Origin: Pseudomonadota bacterium
GTDB taxonomy: Bacteria; Pseudomonadota; Gammaproteobacteria; Burkholderiales; Burkholderiaceae
DNA: 64,000 bases
Assembly: GCA_963205525.1 (NCBI GenBank)
Contig: CAUJJP010000046.1
Span: 1 to 64,000 of the forward strand
Direction of reading: 5' to 3'
The notes under the pieces were generated by a model. It worked only from the letters and a program-made list of their open reading frames with translations, was not told the origin of the DNA and searched no databases. A program made the translations under genes and the position numbers. How positions within the stretch are numbered: position 1 is the stretch's first letter; every line of letters starts with the position of its first letter. Below, piece by piece: positions 10,712 to 19,803 of this stretch.

Positions 10712-11269
10712 ATGAATCACCCGGCAGTTCAGAGAAGCGATGCTCATCGTCAATTGATTGGACCGGTGGCGGCGATGGTGTTCGTCGTCGTGCTATCCAA
10801 TTTTGCGGTCCAGTTCACCATCAACGATTGGTTGACCTGGGGCGCATTCACCTATCCGGTGGTCTTTCTCGTCACCGACCTGACGAATCGCGCCCTGGGA
10901 CCGGCGATGGCGCGCCGCGTCGCCTGGGCCGGATTTGCGGTGGCGGTGCTGGTGTCGCTGGCGGTCGCGCCCTGGCGCATCGCGTTCGCCTCCGGCAGTG
11001 CCTTCATCATTGCGCAATGGCTGGACATCACGGCCTTCAACCGCCTGCGCCAGGCCTCATGGTGGCAGGCCCCGCTGCTCGGATCGGTGCTGGCGTCGGT
11101 GATAGACACCGCGGTGTTCTTCTTCATCGCCTTTTACGGCAGTGCGATGGACTGGATGATGCTGGCGGCGGGCGATCTGTCGGTGAAATGGGCGATGGCA
11201 TTGGTGTTGCTGCTGCCCTATCGCGCATTGCTGCCCCATCTTCAGGTCTGGCGCCCGTCCGCGCCCTGA
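10712..11269 (+). CDS. yhhQ: queuosine precursor transporter, YhhQ/VUT family
   Basis: A 185-residue protein with about six transmembrane segments. The conserved WGAFTYPVVFLVTDLTNRALGP block and the SVIDTAVFFFIAF block mark the vitamin-uptake-transporter/YhhQ family, which imports preQ0/preQ1 for queuosine synthesis. Start 10712 is chosen because the -10 box overlaps the alternative ATG at 10682. The queuosine link is strengthened by queG, the last-step enzyme, about 11 kb away in the same window. Codon use is slightly less GC-rich than in its neighbours. Confidence 0.85.
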   Translation: MNHPAVQRSDAHRQLIGPVAAMVFVVVLSNFAVQFTINDWLTWGAFTYPVVFLVTDLTNRALGPAMARRVAWAGFAVAVLVSLAVAPWRIAFASGSAFIIAQWLDITAFNRLRQASWWQAPLLGSVLASVIDTAVFFFIAFYGSAMDWMMLAAGDLSVKWAMALVLLLPYRALLPHLQVWRPSAP

Positions 11270-11285
11270 TGGCCGGCGCCACGCC

Positions 11286-11855
11286 ATGAGCAAGGCCTTC
11301 ACCCGCGAGAGCGATGGCGAAGAGGACGAGGACGATGTCCCCGGTCTGCCCGCATTGCCCGCGGGGAGCAAGAACTACATGACGCCGGCCGGCTGGCGCC
11401 GCCTGCGCGCCGAGCTGGCGTCCTTGCTCGATGTCGAGCGCCCGCGCGTGGTGGAGACGGTCTCGTGGGCGGCGAAGAACGGCGATCGCAGCGAGAACGG
11501 CGACTACCTGTACGGCAAGAAGCGGCTGCGCGAGATCGATCGCCGCATCCGCTTCCTGACCCGGCGCCTGGACCTCGCCGAGATCGCCGACCCGAGCGTC
11601 CACCACGGACGCGACCAGGTCTTCTTCGGCGCCACCGTCACCTACGCCGACGTCCAGGGCGCGCAGCGCACGGTGACGATCAAGGGCATAGACGAAGCCG
11701 ACAGCCTGGCCGGCGAGGTGAGCTGGGTGAGCCCGATCGCACGCGCGCTGCTGAAGGCGCGCGAGGGCGACGAGGTGATGCTGGTGACGCCCGCGGGCGC
11801 GCAGCGCATCGAGGTGCTGGAAGTCAGCTATCCGGCGCCGGACACGGCGCGCTGA
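11286..11855 (+). CDS. greB: transcription elongation factor GreB
   Basis: A 189-residue GreA/GreB family factor that stimulates RNA-polymerase cleavage of backtracked transcripts. The coiled-coil N-terminal domain carries the acidic-tip region NGDRSENGDYLYGKKRLREIDRRIRFLTRRL, and the C-terminal FKBP-like domain contains GEVSWVSPIARALLKAREGDEV. The WAAKNGDRSENGDYLYGK signature separates GreB from GreA. An extra acidic N-terminal segment (about residues 6-18) is present. It lies 16 bp after the transporter gene and is convergent with spoT, as in many Burkholderiales. Confidence 0.93.
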   Translation: MSKAFTRESDGEEDEDDVPGLPALPAGSKNYMTPAGWRRLRAELASLLDVERPRVVETVSWAAKNGDRSENGDYLYGKKRLREIDRRIRFLTRRLDLAEIADPSVHHGRDQVFFGATVTYADVQGAQRTVTIKGIDEADSLAGEVSWVSPIARALLKAREGDEVMLVTPAGAQRIEVLEVSYPAPDTAR

Positions 11856-11881
11856 GCGATGCGCTGAGCGGCGCGCTGAGC
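11849..11881. repeat. 12-bp spaced GCGCTGAGC repeats at the greB stop codon
   Basis: Three copies of GCGCTGAGC start at 11849, 11861 and 11873, a strict 12-bp period beginning within the last greB codons and running into the greB/spoT convergent spacer. The spacer has no clear rho-independent terminator. Confidence 0.7.
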
Positions 11882-11972
11882 CGCGTGCTGAAGGGCCGCG
11901 TGCGAACGGGCAGGCAATCGGGTCAGGGCCGGGCGAGCGCCGGCTGCGCACCGGGTCTCGCGCAGCGCGTGC

Positions 11973-14252
11973 TCAGGGCTTGATGCGCGCCACCTTCAGC
12001 ACCGTCGCCACCCGGCGCAGGGTGCGCAGCACGTCGGCCAGATGCTGGCGGTCGCGCACGCTCACCAGCAGGCGCAGCTCGGCGGTGTCGCGCGCGGGCT
12101 CGCTGCCCATGTCCAGGTGGGTGATGTCGGCCTCGGCCGAGCTGATCGCCGAGGCCAGCTGGGCGAGCGCGCCCTTGCCGTTCTTGACCAGCACCGCGAT
12201 GTGGGTCTCGAAGCTGCGCGTCAGCTCCTCCGACCAGGCGACCTGGATCCAGCGCTCGCTGTCGCGCTCGAACAGCCGGCGCCCGATGCTGCACTCGGCG
12301 GTGTGCACGAGCAGGCCTTCGCCGCGCCCCAGGTAGCCCTTGATGGCGTCGCCCGGGATCGGCCGGCAGCAGCCGGCGAGCTGGATGGACGCCCCTTCGC
12401 TGCCGTCGACGAAGACCACGCCCTGTGCCGGCGTGGTGTCGTCGTTCGCGTAGCGGCCCAGGGTGAGGGTGATCGCGTCCGGGCGGATGCCGCGCTCGGC
12501 CATCAACGCCGCCAGCCGCTTGGCGACGATGATCGCGATCTTGCGCCCGAGGCCGATGTCGACCAGCAGTTCGCCGCGGTGGCGGTTGCCGCTCCAGCGC
12601 GTGAGCTGCTGCCACAGGGCGGCGGCCGCGGCGTCCGCAGCGTCGGCGCTCGGCATCTTCAGCCCCTCGCCGCGCAGCGCCTGGGCGAGCATCTTCTCGC
12701 CCAGGGCGAGCGATTCGTCCTGCTCCAGGTTCTTCAGGTACTGGCGTATCTTGGAGCGCGCACGGCCGGTGCGCACGATGTTCAGCCAGCCCGGGTTGGG
12801 GCGCGCACCGGGGGCGGTGATGATTTCCACCACGTCGCCGCTGCGCAGCTCGGTGCGCAGGGCCACCGGCTCGTCGTTGATGCGCGCGGCCACCGTGTGG
12901 TCGCCGACGTCGGAGTGGATGGCGTAGGCGAAGTCCACCGGCGTGGCGCCGCGCGGCAGCGCCAGGATCTTGCTCTTGGGCGTGAAGACGTAGACCGCAT
13001 CCGGGAAGAGGTCGATCTTGACGTGCTCCAGGAACTCGGTCGAATCGCGCGTCTCGTCCTGGATGTCGAGCAGCGACTGCAGCCACATCGCGCCCAGGCG
13101 CTGGGCGTCACCGCTGCCCGCGCCCTTGTCGCTCTTGTACATCCAGTGCGCGGCAATGCCCTTCTCGGCGACCGCGTGCATGGCCTCGGTGCGGATCTGG
13201 AACTCGACGTGGGTGCCCAGCGGGTTCACCAGCGTGGTGTGCAGGCTCTGGTAGCCGTTGGCCTTCGGGATCGCGATGTAGTCCTTGAAGCGTCCCGGCA
13301 CCGGCTTATAGAGCTGGTGCAGCACACCCAGCGAGCGGTAGCACTCGTCGGTCGAGGTCACCACGATGCGAAAGCCGAAGATGTCGCTCACGTGCGCGAA
13401 GCCCAGGTGCTTGTCGCGCATCTTGCGGTAGATCGAGTAGACGGTCTTCTCGCGGCCCCAGACCTGGACCTTGATGCGGGCGCGGCCGAACGCGGCCTGC
13501 ACCTCCTGGCGCATGCGCTCGACGATGTCGCGCCGGTAGCCGCGCGAGCGCGTCACCGCCTTCGCCACCGCGGCGCGCCGCCAGGGGTAGAGGTGCTCGA
13601 AGCACAGGTCCTGCAGCTCGCGGTAGACCTCGTTGAGGCCCAGCCGGTGCGCGATCGGGGCGTAGATGTCCAGCGTCTCGCGCGCGATCCGGTGCGCCTT
13701 GTCGGCCGCCATCGCGCCCATGGTGCGCATGTTGTGCAGCCGGTCGGCGAGCTTGACGAGGATGACGCGCACGTCGCGCGACATCGCCAGCAGCATCTTG
13801 CGGAAGGACTCGGCCTGGCCTTCCTCGCGCGTGTTGAAGCGCAGCTTGTCGAGCTTGGTCAGACCGTCGACCAGTTCTGCGGTCTGCGCGCCGAAATGCT
13901 CGATGAGCTGGCTCTTGGTGACGCCCTGGTCCTCGATGGTGTCGTGCAGCAGGGCGGCCATGATGGCCTGCAGGTCGAGCTTCCAGTCGGCGCACAGGCC
14001 GGCGACCGCGATCGGGTGCGTGATGTAGGGCTGGCCACTGGCGCGGTACTGGCCCAGGTGGGCCTCGTCGGCGAACTTGTAGGCCTCGCGCACCTGGCGC
14101 AGTTCGGCCTTGCTCAGGTAGCCGAGCTTGGCCGTGAGGCCATCGAAGGACGCGGCCTCCACCGGCGCCGGGGCCGGTGCGGCGCTGCCGCCGCGCTGCA
14201 GTCCAAGCAGCGTGGTCGGCAGCAGTTCGGCGGCCAGCGAGCGGATTCCCAT
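11973..14252 (-). CDS. spoT: bifunctional (p)ppGpp synthetase/hydrolase SpoT (Rsh)
   Basis: A 759-residue RelA/SpoT homologue. The HD hydrolase domain contains the intact HDTIEDQG motif (about 103-110). The synthetase domain carries GRFKDYIAIPKANGYQSLHTTL. A TGS domain follows (VYVFTPKSKILALPRGATPVDFAYAIHSDVGD), then a C-terminal ACT domain (HIAVLVKNGKGALAQLASAISSAEADITHL). Both activities look preserved, so it should make and degrade the alarmone. ATG 14252 is preferred over a GTG two codons upstream. In related genomes it follows gmk-rpoZ directly; here a two-component system and a DUF4148 gene lie between. Confidence 0.93.
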   Translation of the reverse strand: MGIRSLAAELLPTTLLGLQRGGSAAPAPAPVEAASFDGLTAKLGYLSKAELRQVREAYKFADEAHLGQYRASGQPYITHPIAVAGLCADWKLDLQAIMAALLHDTIEDQGVTKSQLIEHFGAQTAELVDGLTKLDKLRFNTREEGQAESFRKMLLAMSRDVRVILVKLADRLHNMRTMGAMAADKAHRIARETLDIYAPIAHRLGLNEVYRELQDLCFEHLYPWRRAAVAKAVTRSRGYRRDIVERMRQEVQAAFGRARIKVQVWGREKTVYSIYRKMRDKHLGFAHVSDIFGFRIVVTSTDECYRSLGVLHQLYKPVPGRFKDYIAIPKANGYQSLHTTLVNPLGTHVEFQIRTEAMHAVAEKGIAAHWMYKSDKGAGSGDAQRLGAMWLQSLLDIQDETRDSTEFLEHVKIDLFPDAVYVFTPKSKILALPRGATPVDFAYAIHSDVGDHTVAARINDEPVALRTELRSGDVVEIITAPGARPNPGWLNIVRTGRARSKIRQYLKNLEQDESLALGEKMLAQALRGEGLKMPSADAADAAAAALWQQLTRWSGNRHRGELLVDIGLGRKIAIIVAKRLAALMAERGIRPDAITLTLGRYANDDTTPAQGVVFVDGSEGASIQLAGCCRPIPGDAIKGYLGRGEGLLVHTAECSIGRRLFERDSERWIQVAWSEELTRSFETHIAVLVKNGKGALAQLASAISSAEADITHLDMGSEPARDTAELRLLVSVRDRQHLADVLRTLRRVATVLKVARIKP

Positions 14253-14303
14253 GGCCACGAATGTAGCCCGAACCGTTTGCCGGCGCGCCGCAGGCGCCGG
14301 CGC

Positions 14304-14642
14304 TCAGTGGCGGCTGTGTGCCAGGCGGGTCGCGCTGCTGGCGGGGGCGCGGTCGAAGCTGGCGGCTTCGGCGTCGATGCGCGCCAGCTCGCCGCTGCGT
14401 GCGGCGGCCAGGGTCTCGGCGCGCACGGCGTCGCGCGACTGCGCCTTCAGCACCGGATTCAGGTAGCCGGCGCTCATGGTTTTCATGCTGCCGTCGGCGC
14501 GCGCCTGCTTCAGCTCGGCCTGGACCTGGGCGCGGCTCTTGGTCGAGGCGGCGTTCATCCAGGCGTCGGAGCTGGCTTCCTGGGCGAAGGCGCTACCGGC
14601 GATGGCGAAGCTGGCGAGGGCGATCAGGGTGCGGGTGTTCAT
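14304..14642 (-). CDS. DUF4148 small periplasmic protein
   Basis: A 112-residue protein with a Sec signal peptide (MNTRTLIALASFAIAGSAFA, cut after AFA at about residue 20) and a DUF4148 domain rich in charged/Ala residues (SRAQVQAELKQARADG, around 36-51). The family is common and multi-copy in Burkholderiales; function unknown. The AAAGGAAA ribosome-binding site lies just before the ATG. Its promoter region carries the palindrome at 14752-14769, shared with the divergent response regulator, suggesting co-regulation. It sits upstream of spoT on the same strand. Confidence 0.82.
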   Translation of the reverse strand: MNTRTLIALASFAIAGSAFAQEASSDAWMNAASTKSRAQVQAELKQARADGSMKTMSAGYLNPVLKAQSRDAVRAETLAAARSGELARIDAEAASFDRAPASSATRLAHSRH

Positions 14643-14747
14643 GGTCGGTTTCCTTTGCGGTTCGTGGGTGATTCGGTTCTCGGGGATCAGCGCTGAGCGC
14701 CGACCACGGAACGAACTTTGCGCGGCGCAAGCGACGCCTGCCGAACC

Positions 14748-14773
14748 GCAGGATGACGAATTCGTCATCTTGC
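14748..14773. promoter_or_regulatory. palindromic operator between DUF4148 and the two-component system
   Basis: GATGACGAATTCGTCATC (14752-14769) is a perfect 18-bp palindrome, with GCA/TGC flanks that extend it to 26 bp with one mismatched pair. Its TGACGA-TTCGTCA core resembles the inverted repeats bound by CusR/CopR/HprR-type regulators (TGACAA..TTGTCA). It ends directly before a possible -35 (TTGCAA, 14770-14775) and 35 bp before the response-regulator ATG, a position suited to autoactivation. Confidence 0.7.
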
Positions 14774-14803
14774 AAAGCCGGCGCTGGCGGCAAAATTCCG
14801 GCC

Positions 14804-15493
14804 ATGAGACTTCTGGTCATCGAAGACGAGGTCAAGCTCGCGCAGTACCTGCACAAGGGCCTGAGCGAGAACGGCCATGTCGTGGACCTGGCGCACGACG
14901 GCATCGAGGGCCGGCGCCTGGCGCTCGGCGGCGACTACGACCTGGTGCTGCTGGACATCATGCTGCCCGGGGTCGACGGCTTCGGCGTGCTGCGCGCGAT
15001 CCGGGCCGAGAAGCGCAGCCTGCCGGTGCTGATGCTGACCGCGCGCGACGCCGTCGCCGACCGCGTGCAGGGCCTGGAGCAGGGCGCGGACGACTACCTG
15101 GTCAAGCCCTTTGCCTTCAGCGAGCTGCTGGCGCGCGTGGGGGCCCTGCTGCGCCGCGGCCAGGCCGGCAGCGGTGCTGCGCCGGTGACCCAGCTCAGCC
15201 TGGCCGGGCTGGAGGTGGACCTGCTCGCGCGCCGCGCCACGCGCGAAGGTCAGCGCCTGGACCTCACGGTGAAGGAGTTCAACCTGCTGGCGCTGCTGCT
15301 GCGCCGACGCGGCCAGATCCTGTCGCGCACCACGCTGGCCGAGCAGGTCTGGGACATGAACTTCGACTCCGACACCAACGTCGTCGAAGTCGCGGTGCGC
15401 CGGCTGCGCGTCAAGCTCGACGATCCCTTCGAGGCCAAGCTGCTGCACACCGTGCGCGGCATGGGCTATGTGCTGGAGGACCGCGGGTCGTGA
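14804..15493 (+). CDS. heavy-metal-type response regulator, OmpR family
   Basis: A 229-residue regulator. The receiver domain has the acidic pocket (IEDE), phospho-acceptor Asp51 (LLDIMLPG) and switch Lys101 (VKPF). The C-terminal winged-helix domain ([47 protein letters not shown]) has the [19 protein letters not shown] signature of the CusR/CopR/IrlR subgroup. The stop overlaps the kinase GTG start. The palindrome immediately upstream is its likely own binding site. The metal or stress signal is not deducible; no copper-resistance genes lie nearby. Confidence 0.9.
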   Translation: MRLLVIEDEVKLAQYLHKGLSENGHVVDLAHDGIEGRRLALGGDYDLVLLDIMLPGVDGFGVLRAIRAEKRSLPVLMLTARDAVADRVQGLEQGADDYLVKPFAFSELLARVGALLRRGQAGSGAAPVTQLSLAGLEVDLLARRATREGQRLDLTVKEFNLLALLLRRRGQILSRTTLAEQVWDMNFDSDTNVVEVAVRRLRVKLDDPFEAKLLHTVRGMGYVLEDRGS

Positions 15494-16842
15494 GCGTGGT
15501 CTGTCCGCCGCCGCTGTGCACGCATTCGATAGGTGCGCGCGCCTCGCGCCGCCTGGCGCTGTTCATCATGCTGGTGCTGGGTCTGCTGTTCGCCATCAGC
15601 TGGGGCATGGTGAAGATGATCCTGGTCGAGCGCGGCGACAGCGACCTGCAAAAGCGCTGCGAGCTGATCTCCGACATCGTCACCCAGGCCGCGCAAGGTG
15701 GCGAAGCGGTCTTGCTGGCACGCCTGCAGTCGGACGCGCCGATGCGCGCGAACACCCAGCTCGAGGTCTGGCGCGCCGACGGCAGGCCCTTGTACGCGGA
15801 CACCGAGTCGCAGGCGCTGCGCGCGTCGGATCACGTGCTGGTGCGCGAGTTTGCCATCCCCACGCCGGCACTGGCGGGTGGCCTGGTGCGGGCGCGCTAC
15901 ACGGTGGACTACTCGCGCGATGCCCACATGGGCACGCGCTGGGCCTGGATCCTGGTCGGCGTGACGCTCGCGGCGGGGGCGCTGGTGGCCACCGGCGTGC
16001 GCTGGCGGGTGCAGCGCGACCTCAGCCCGCTGCGCGACCTGGCGGCGCAGACGCGGGCGATCTCGGCGCGCGACCTCGACCGCCGGCTCACGCTGGCCGA
16101 CCCGGCGGAGGAACTGCTGCCCTGGATCACCCAGTTCAACGCCTTGATGGACCGCCTGCAGCGCGCCGTGCAGCAGCTCGAGGCCTTCAACGCCGACGTC
16201 GCCCACGAGCTGCGCACGCCGCTGGCGACGCTGATCGGCGAGACCGAGCTCGCGCTCTCGCGCGAGCGCGATGCACCGGCGCTGCGCGAGACCCTGGCGT
16301 CCAACCTGGAGGAGACGCAGCGCCTGGCGGCAATGGTCAACGACATGCTGTTCCTGTCGCAGGCCGACCGCGGCGCGCAGGCGCGGCGCGGCGAGCCGGT
16401 CAGCCTGGCCGAACTGGCGCAGCAGGTGAGCGAGTTCCACGAGGCGACGCTGGAGGATGCGGGGCTGGTGCTGCGGGTGGACGGCGACGCCCGGCTGGCG
16501 GTGGACGTGGCGCTGGTCAAGCGCGCGCTGTCCAACCTGATCGGCAACGCGACCCGTTTCGCGACCCATGGTTCGACCATCGTGGTCGCGATCTCGCCCG
16601 CGGCCGAAGGCGAGTACCAGATCCAGGTGGAGAACGCCGGCGCGCCGATCGCCCCCGAGTTGCTGCCGCGCCTGTTCGACCGCTTCTTCCGCGGTGATGG
16701 CTCGCGCTGCTGCGAGGACGCGCAGCACCACGGACTCGGGCTGGCGATCGTGGCCGCCATCGCACGCATGCACGCCGGGCGCACGGTGGCCGAGTCCCAG
16801 GGGGGCCGCACGCGCATCGGCTTCACCCTCGCGCCGGGGTGA
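15490..16842 (+). CDS. heavy-metal-type sensor histidine kinase
   Basis: A 450-residue membrane kinase. TM1 is near residues 21-42, a periplasmic sensor of about 105 residues follows, TM2 is near 151-171, then HAMP, HisKA with His239 ([16 protein letters not shown]), the N box [11 protein letters not shown] and the G2 box [18 protein letters not shown]. The architecture matches the CusS/IrlS family. The GTG start overlaps the regulator stop (GTGA), so the pair is translationally coupled. A Cys pair (GSRCCED) in the ATP-lid region is unusual. Confidence 0.88.
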   Translation: MSVVCPPPLCTHSIGARASRRLALFIMLVLGLLFAISWGMVKMILVERGDSDLQKRCELISDIVTQAAQGGEAVLLARLQSDAPMRANTQLEVWRADGRPLYADTESQALRASDHVLVREFAIPTPALAGGLVRARYTVDYSRDAHMGTRWAWILVGVTLAAGALVATGVRWRVQRDLSPLRDLAAQTRAISARDLDRRLTLADPAEELLPWITQFNALMDRLQRAVQQLEAFNADVAHELRTPLATLIGETELALSRERDAPALRETLASNLEETQRLAAMVNDMLFLSQADRGAQARRGEPVSLAELAQQVSEFHEATLEDAGLVLRVDGDARLAVDVALVKRALSNLIGNATRFATHGSTIVVAISPAAEGEYQIQVENAGAPIAPELLPRLFDRFFRGDGSRCCEDAQHHGLGLAIVAAIARMHAGRTVAESQGGRTRIGFTLAPG

Positions 16843-16890
16843 AAGTCATCTGCAGGCGCGCTGGCGCCCGAGCCGGCAGGGGTGTGTCCG

Positions 16891-16985
16891 TAGGCGCCCG
16901 AAACGAGACAAGGGCGCCGTTGGGCGCCGGAAACGACAAGGGCGCCGGTGGGCGCCGCAAACGAAAAGGGCGCCGGTGGGCGCCC
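16891..16985. repeat. tandem 28-30 bp hairpin repeats, probable bidirectional terminator
   Basis: Three tandem units (16891-16920, 16921-16948, 16949-16976) plus a partial fourth (16977-16985) share the pattern GGGCGCC-AAACGA-AAGGGCGCC. The outer GGGCGCC/GGCGCCC elements can pair within and between units. The last, AAGGGCGCC-ggtg-GGCGCCCTT, is the best single terminator stem. The array fills the spacer between the convergent kinase and rpoZ genes. Confidence 0.8.
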
Positions 16986-17021
16986 TTGTGCGGGATCTTG
17001 AATCGAGCCGGGCTCAGACGT

Positions 17022-17225
17022 TCAGACCGGCACCTTCTTCAGCATCTCCAGGCCCACCTCGCCGGCGGCCACTTCGCGCAGCGCGGTTACGCCAGGCTTG
17101 TTGCGGGTCTCGACCTTGGGGGCGTGGCCCTGGCTGAGCATGCGCGCGCGGTAGGTCGCGGCCAGCACGAGCTGGAAGCGGTTCGGGATCTTCTGCAGGC
17201 AGTCTTCGACGGTGATGCGCGCCAT
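17022..17225 (-). CDS. rpoZ: RNA polymerase omega subunit
   Basis: A 67-residue protein that helps assemble RNA polymerase by chaperoning beta-prime. The whole length matches omega: [30 protein letters not shown], then the [13 protein letters not shown] segment. It lies 25 bp downstream of gmk on the same strand, the standard gmk-rpoZ pair. The usual next gene, spoT, is displaced by about 2.8 kb. Confidence 0.96.
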   Translation of the reverse strand: MARITVEDCLQKIPNRFQLVLAATYRARMLSQGHAPKVETRNKPGVTALREVAAGEVGLEMLKKVPV

Positions 17226-17250
17226 GGGGGCTCCTGGGGCTCCTGGGGGG

Positions 17251-17880
17251 TCAAACGAGACCGAGCGCGCCGAACACCTGGGAGCGGTTGCGCAGCTGGG
17301 CCGCGTACTTCAGGCGCTGCGAGTGGACCACCGTTTTGAGGTCGAACAGCGCCGTCTCGAACAAGCTGTTGATTATAACGAAGTCGAAGTGGCGGGCCTG
17401 TGCCACCTCGGCGCGCGCGTTCGCCATCCGCACCTCGATGGTCGCGCTGTCGTCCTCGCCGCGCCGGCGCAGCCGCTGCTCGAGCTCGTCCCAGCTCGGC
17501 GGCAGGACGAAGATCAGCACCGCGTGGCCGAAGATGCGCTTGATCTGCAGCGCGCCCTGCCAGTCGATCTCCAGCACCACGTCCTCGCCGCGGCCCAGGC
17601 GCTCCTCGATCGCGCGCCGCGAGGTGCCGTACAGGTGGCCGTGCACGCGCGCCCACTCGAAGAAGTCGCCGCGCCCGGCCATGGCCTCGAAGCGCGCCTC
17701 GTCGACGAACCAGTACTCGCGCCCGTCCTGTTCCTGGCCGCGCGGCGCCCGGGTGGTGTGCGAGACCGATACCGCAAGCCGCGAATCGAGTTCGAGCAGC
17801 GCCTTCACGAGGCTGGACTTGCCGGCGCCGCTGGGCGCGGCGACGACGAACAGGTTGCCGGGGGTGTCTTCGGGGCGCAT
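17251..17880 (-). CDS. gmk: guanylate kinase
   Basis: A 209-residue enzyme that phosphorylates GMP/dGMP. The P-loop is [10 protein letters not shown], the GMP-binding region is [29 protein letters not shown], and the lid/arginine segment is [25 protein letters not shown] 17880 ([21 protein letters not shown]) fits the family N-terminus. A GTG at 17901 would add seven residues and cannot be excluded. It is followed by rpoZ. Confidence 0.94.
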   Translation of the reverse strand: MRPEDTPGNLFVVAAPSGAGKSSLVKALLELDSRLAVSVSHTTRAPRGQEQDGREYWFVDEARFEAMAGRGDFFEWARVHGHLYGTSRRAIEERLGRGEDVVLEIDWQGALQIKRIFGHAVLIFVLPPSWDELEQRLRRRGEDDSATIEVRMANARAEVAQARHFDFVIINSLFETALFDLKTVVHSQRLKYAAQLRNRSQVFGALGLV

Positions 17881-17910
17881 CGCGGGATTTTGCGCGATCA
17901 CGGTGCTGGC

Positions 17911-19803
17911 TCAGCGCCCGCGCAGGAACAAGGCGTCGAGCTCGCGCAGGGTCAGCTGGCGCCAGGTGGGGCGGCCGTGGTTGCAGGTGTCGGCACGCTC
18001 GGTGGCCTCCATGTCGCGCAGCAGCGCGTTCATCTCGGCCAGGGTCAGGCGCCGGTTCGCACGCACCGCGCCGTGGCAGGCCATGGTCGCCAGGATCTCG
18101 TGCTCGGCGCGCGCGACGATGCCGCTGGCGCCTTGCTCGGCCAGCTCGGCAAGCACCGCGCGCGCCAGCTCTGCGACATCCGCGTCGGGCAGCGCCGCCG
18201 GTCGGCTGCGAACCGCCAGCGTGTGCGCCGACAGCTCGCTGATCTCCAGCCCCAGCGCCTGCAGCGCCGCTGCGTGCGTCTGCGCGGTGGCGATCTCCAG
18301 CGCGCTCGCCGGCAGCGGCAGCGGGATCAGCAGGGCCTGCGCCGCCAGGCTGCCGGCGGCGGCGCGCGCCGCCTTCAGCCGCTCGTAGACGATGCGCTCG
18401 TGCGCCGCGTGCATGTCCACCAGCACCAGGCCGTGGCTGTTCTCGGCCAGGATGTAGACCCCGGCGAGCTGCGCCAGCGCGCGGCCCAGCGGCCAGTCCA
18501 GGGGCGCGGCTTCGACTGCCGGGGTCTCCTGCAGCGGCCCCTGCAGCGGTCCCTGCGGCGGTTCCTGCAGTGGCTGCAAGGGCTGATACAGGGCCTGCCA
18601 GCGCGGCGCCGGCTCGCCCGCCTGTGCTGCGCGCTCGCGCAGCGCCAGCGTGCCCTGCCAGCCGCTGCGCGGCGGCGCCGGCGCGGCGCCGATCGCTGCC
18701 GACGGCAGGCCGGCGGCGGCTGCGCTGGCGGACAGCGGCTGCGGGCCGCTTGCCGCGACGTCCGCGGCGTCCGCCGCTGCCTTGGCTTGAGCCATGGCTT
18801 GGCCGGCACGCGTCGGTGCGAGCGCGTCTTCGACCGCGCGCTGCACCGCCTGGTGCACGGCGCGCGCATCGCGGAATCGCAGCTCGATCTTGGCCGGGTG
18901 CACGTTCACGTCCACCGCCTGCGGCGGCAGCTCCAGGAACAGCACCCATTGGGGCTGCCGGCTGCCGTGCAGCTGGTCCTCGAAGGCGGCACGCACGGCG
19001 TGCGCCACCACCCGGTCGCGAACGAAGCGGCCGTTGACGAACAGGTACTGCTGGTCGGCGCGCGCACGTGCCGCTTCCGGGCGGCCGACGCGGCCGTGCA
19101 GCTGCAACAGCCCTTGCCGGCTGTCCAGCGCCACGCTGGCGCCGATGAAATCGGCCCCCAGCACGTCGGCCAGCCGCTGCGCCGCGCTCGCCGGGCGCCA
19201 CTGCGCGGCCAGCCGGCCTTCGTGCCAGACCGCGAAACCGACCCCGGGGCGTGCCAGCGCGTGCCGGCGCACCGCCTCCAGCGCGTGCGCGAACTCGGTG
19301 GCGTCGGTCTTCAGGAACTTGCGCCGCGCCGGGGTGGCGAAGAACAGCTGCTCGACCTCGACGGTGGTGCCGCGCCCGCGCGCCGCCGGCTGCAGCTCGC
19401 CACTGTGGGCGTCGATCTGCTGCGCCATCGCGGCGTCCGCCGGGCGGCTGCTCAGGCGCAGACCGGCGACGCTCGCGATCGCGGCCAGCGCCTCGCCGCG
19501 AAACCCCATGGTCGCCACCGTCTCCAGCTCGGCCAGGCTGGCGACCTTGCTCGTCGCGTGGCGCTGCAGGGCGAGCGCGAGCTCGGCGCCCGGGATGCCG
19601 CAGCCGTCGTCCTCGACCACGAGGCTGCGCACGCCGCCGGCCAGCAGGCGCACCGTGATCTGGGTCGCGCCGGCGTCGAGCGCGTTGTCCACCAGCTCGC
19701 GCACCACCGAGGCCGGGCGCTCGATGACCTCGCCGGCGGCGATCTGGCTGATCAGGGTGTCGGGCAGGGCCCGGATCGCACGCCGGGTGGCATCCGTGCT
19801 CAT
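17911..19803 (-). CDS. mutL: DNA mismatch repair protein MutL
   Basis: A 630-residue protein. The GHKL ATPase N-terminus contains IAAGEVIERPASVVRELVDNALDAGA, DDGCGI and TMGFRGEAL, then NVHPAKIELRF. A Pro/Gln/Ala-rich linker with short repeats (LQPLQEPPQGPLQGPLQ) follows. The C-terminal domain contains DMHAAHERIVYE, close to the DQHAxxExxxxE metal-binding endonuclease motif but with Met for Gln, plus ACHGAVRAN and CNHGRP. This suggests a MutL with its own nicking activity, as in species lacking MutH. The ATG overlaps the amiC stop (ATGA). Confidence 0.93.
   Translation of the reverse strand: MSTDATRRAIRALPDTLISQIAAGEVIERPASVVRELVDNALDAGATQITVRLLAGGVRSLVVEDDGCGIPGAELALALQRHATSKVASLAELETVATMGFRGEALAAIASVAGLRLSSRPADAAMAQQIDAHSGELQPAARGRGTTVEVEQLFFATPARRKFLKTDATEFAHALEAVRRHALARPGVGFAVWHEGRLAAQWRPASAAQRLADVLGADFIGASVALDSRQGLLQLHGRVGRPEAARARADQQYLFVNGRFVRDRVVAHAVRAAFEDQLHGSRQPQWVLFLELPPQAVDVNVHPAKIELRFRDARAVHQAVQRAVEDALAPTRAGQAMAQAKAAADAADVAASGPQPLSASAAAAGLPSAAIGAAPAPPRSGWQGTLALRERAAQAGEPAPRWQALYQPLQPLQEPPQGPLQGPLQETPAVEAAPLDWPLGRALAQLAGVYILAENSHGLVLVDMHAAHERIVYERLKAARAAAGSLAAQALLIPLPLPASALEIATAQTHAAALQALGLEISELSAHTLAVRSRPAALPDADVAELARAVLAELAEQGASGIVARAEHEILATMACHGAVRANRRLTLAEMNALLRDMEATERADTCNHGRPTWRQLTLRELDALFLRGR

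Noticed and set aside
12042..14696. Very long open frame (884 codons) on the + strand opposite spoT
   Set aside because: Its translation is low-complexity Arg/Ala/Gly/Leu with no motif, and the opposite strand encodes a full SpoT with all domains. In 70 % GC DNA such antisense frames are expected.
16891..16985. Possible CRISPR array
   Set aside because: The units are directly adjacent with no unique spacers, and no cas genes are in the window.
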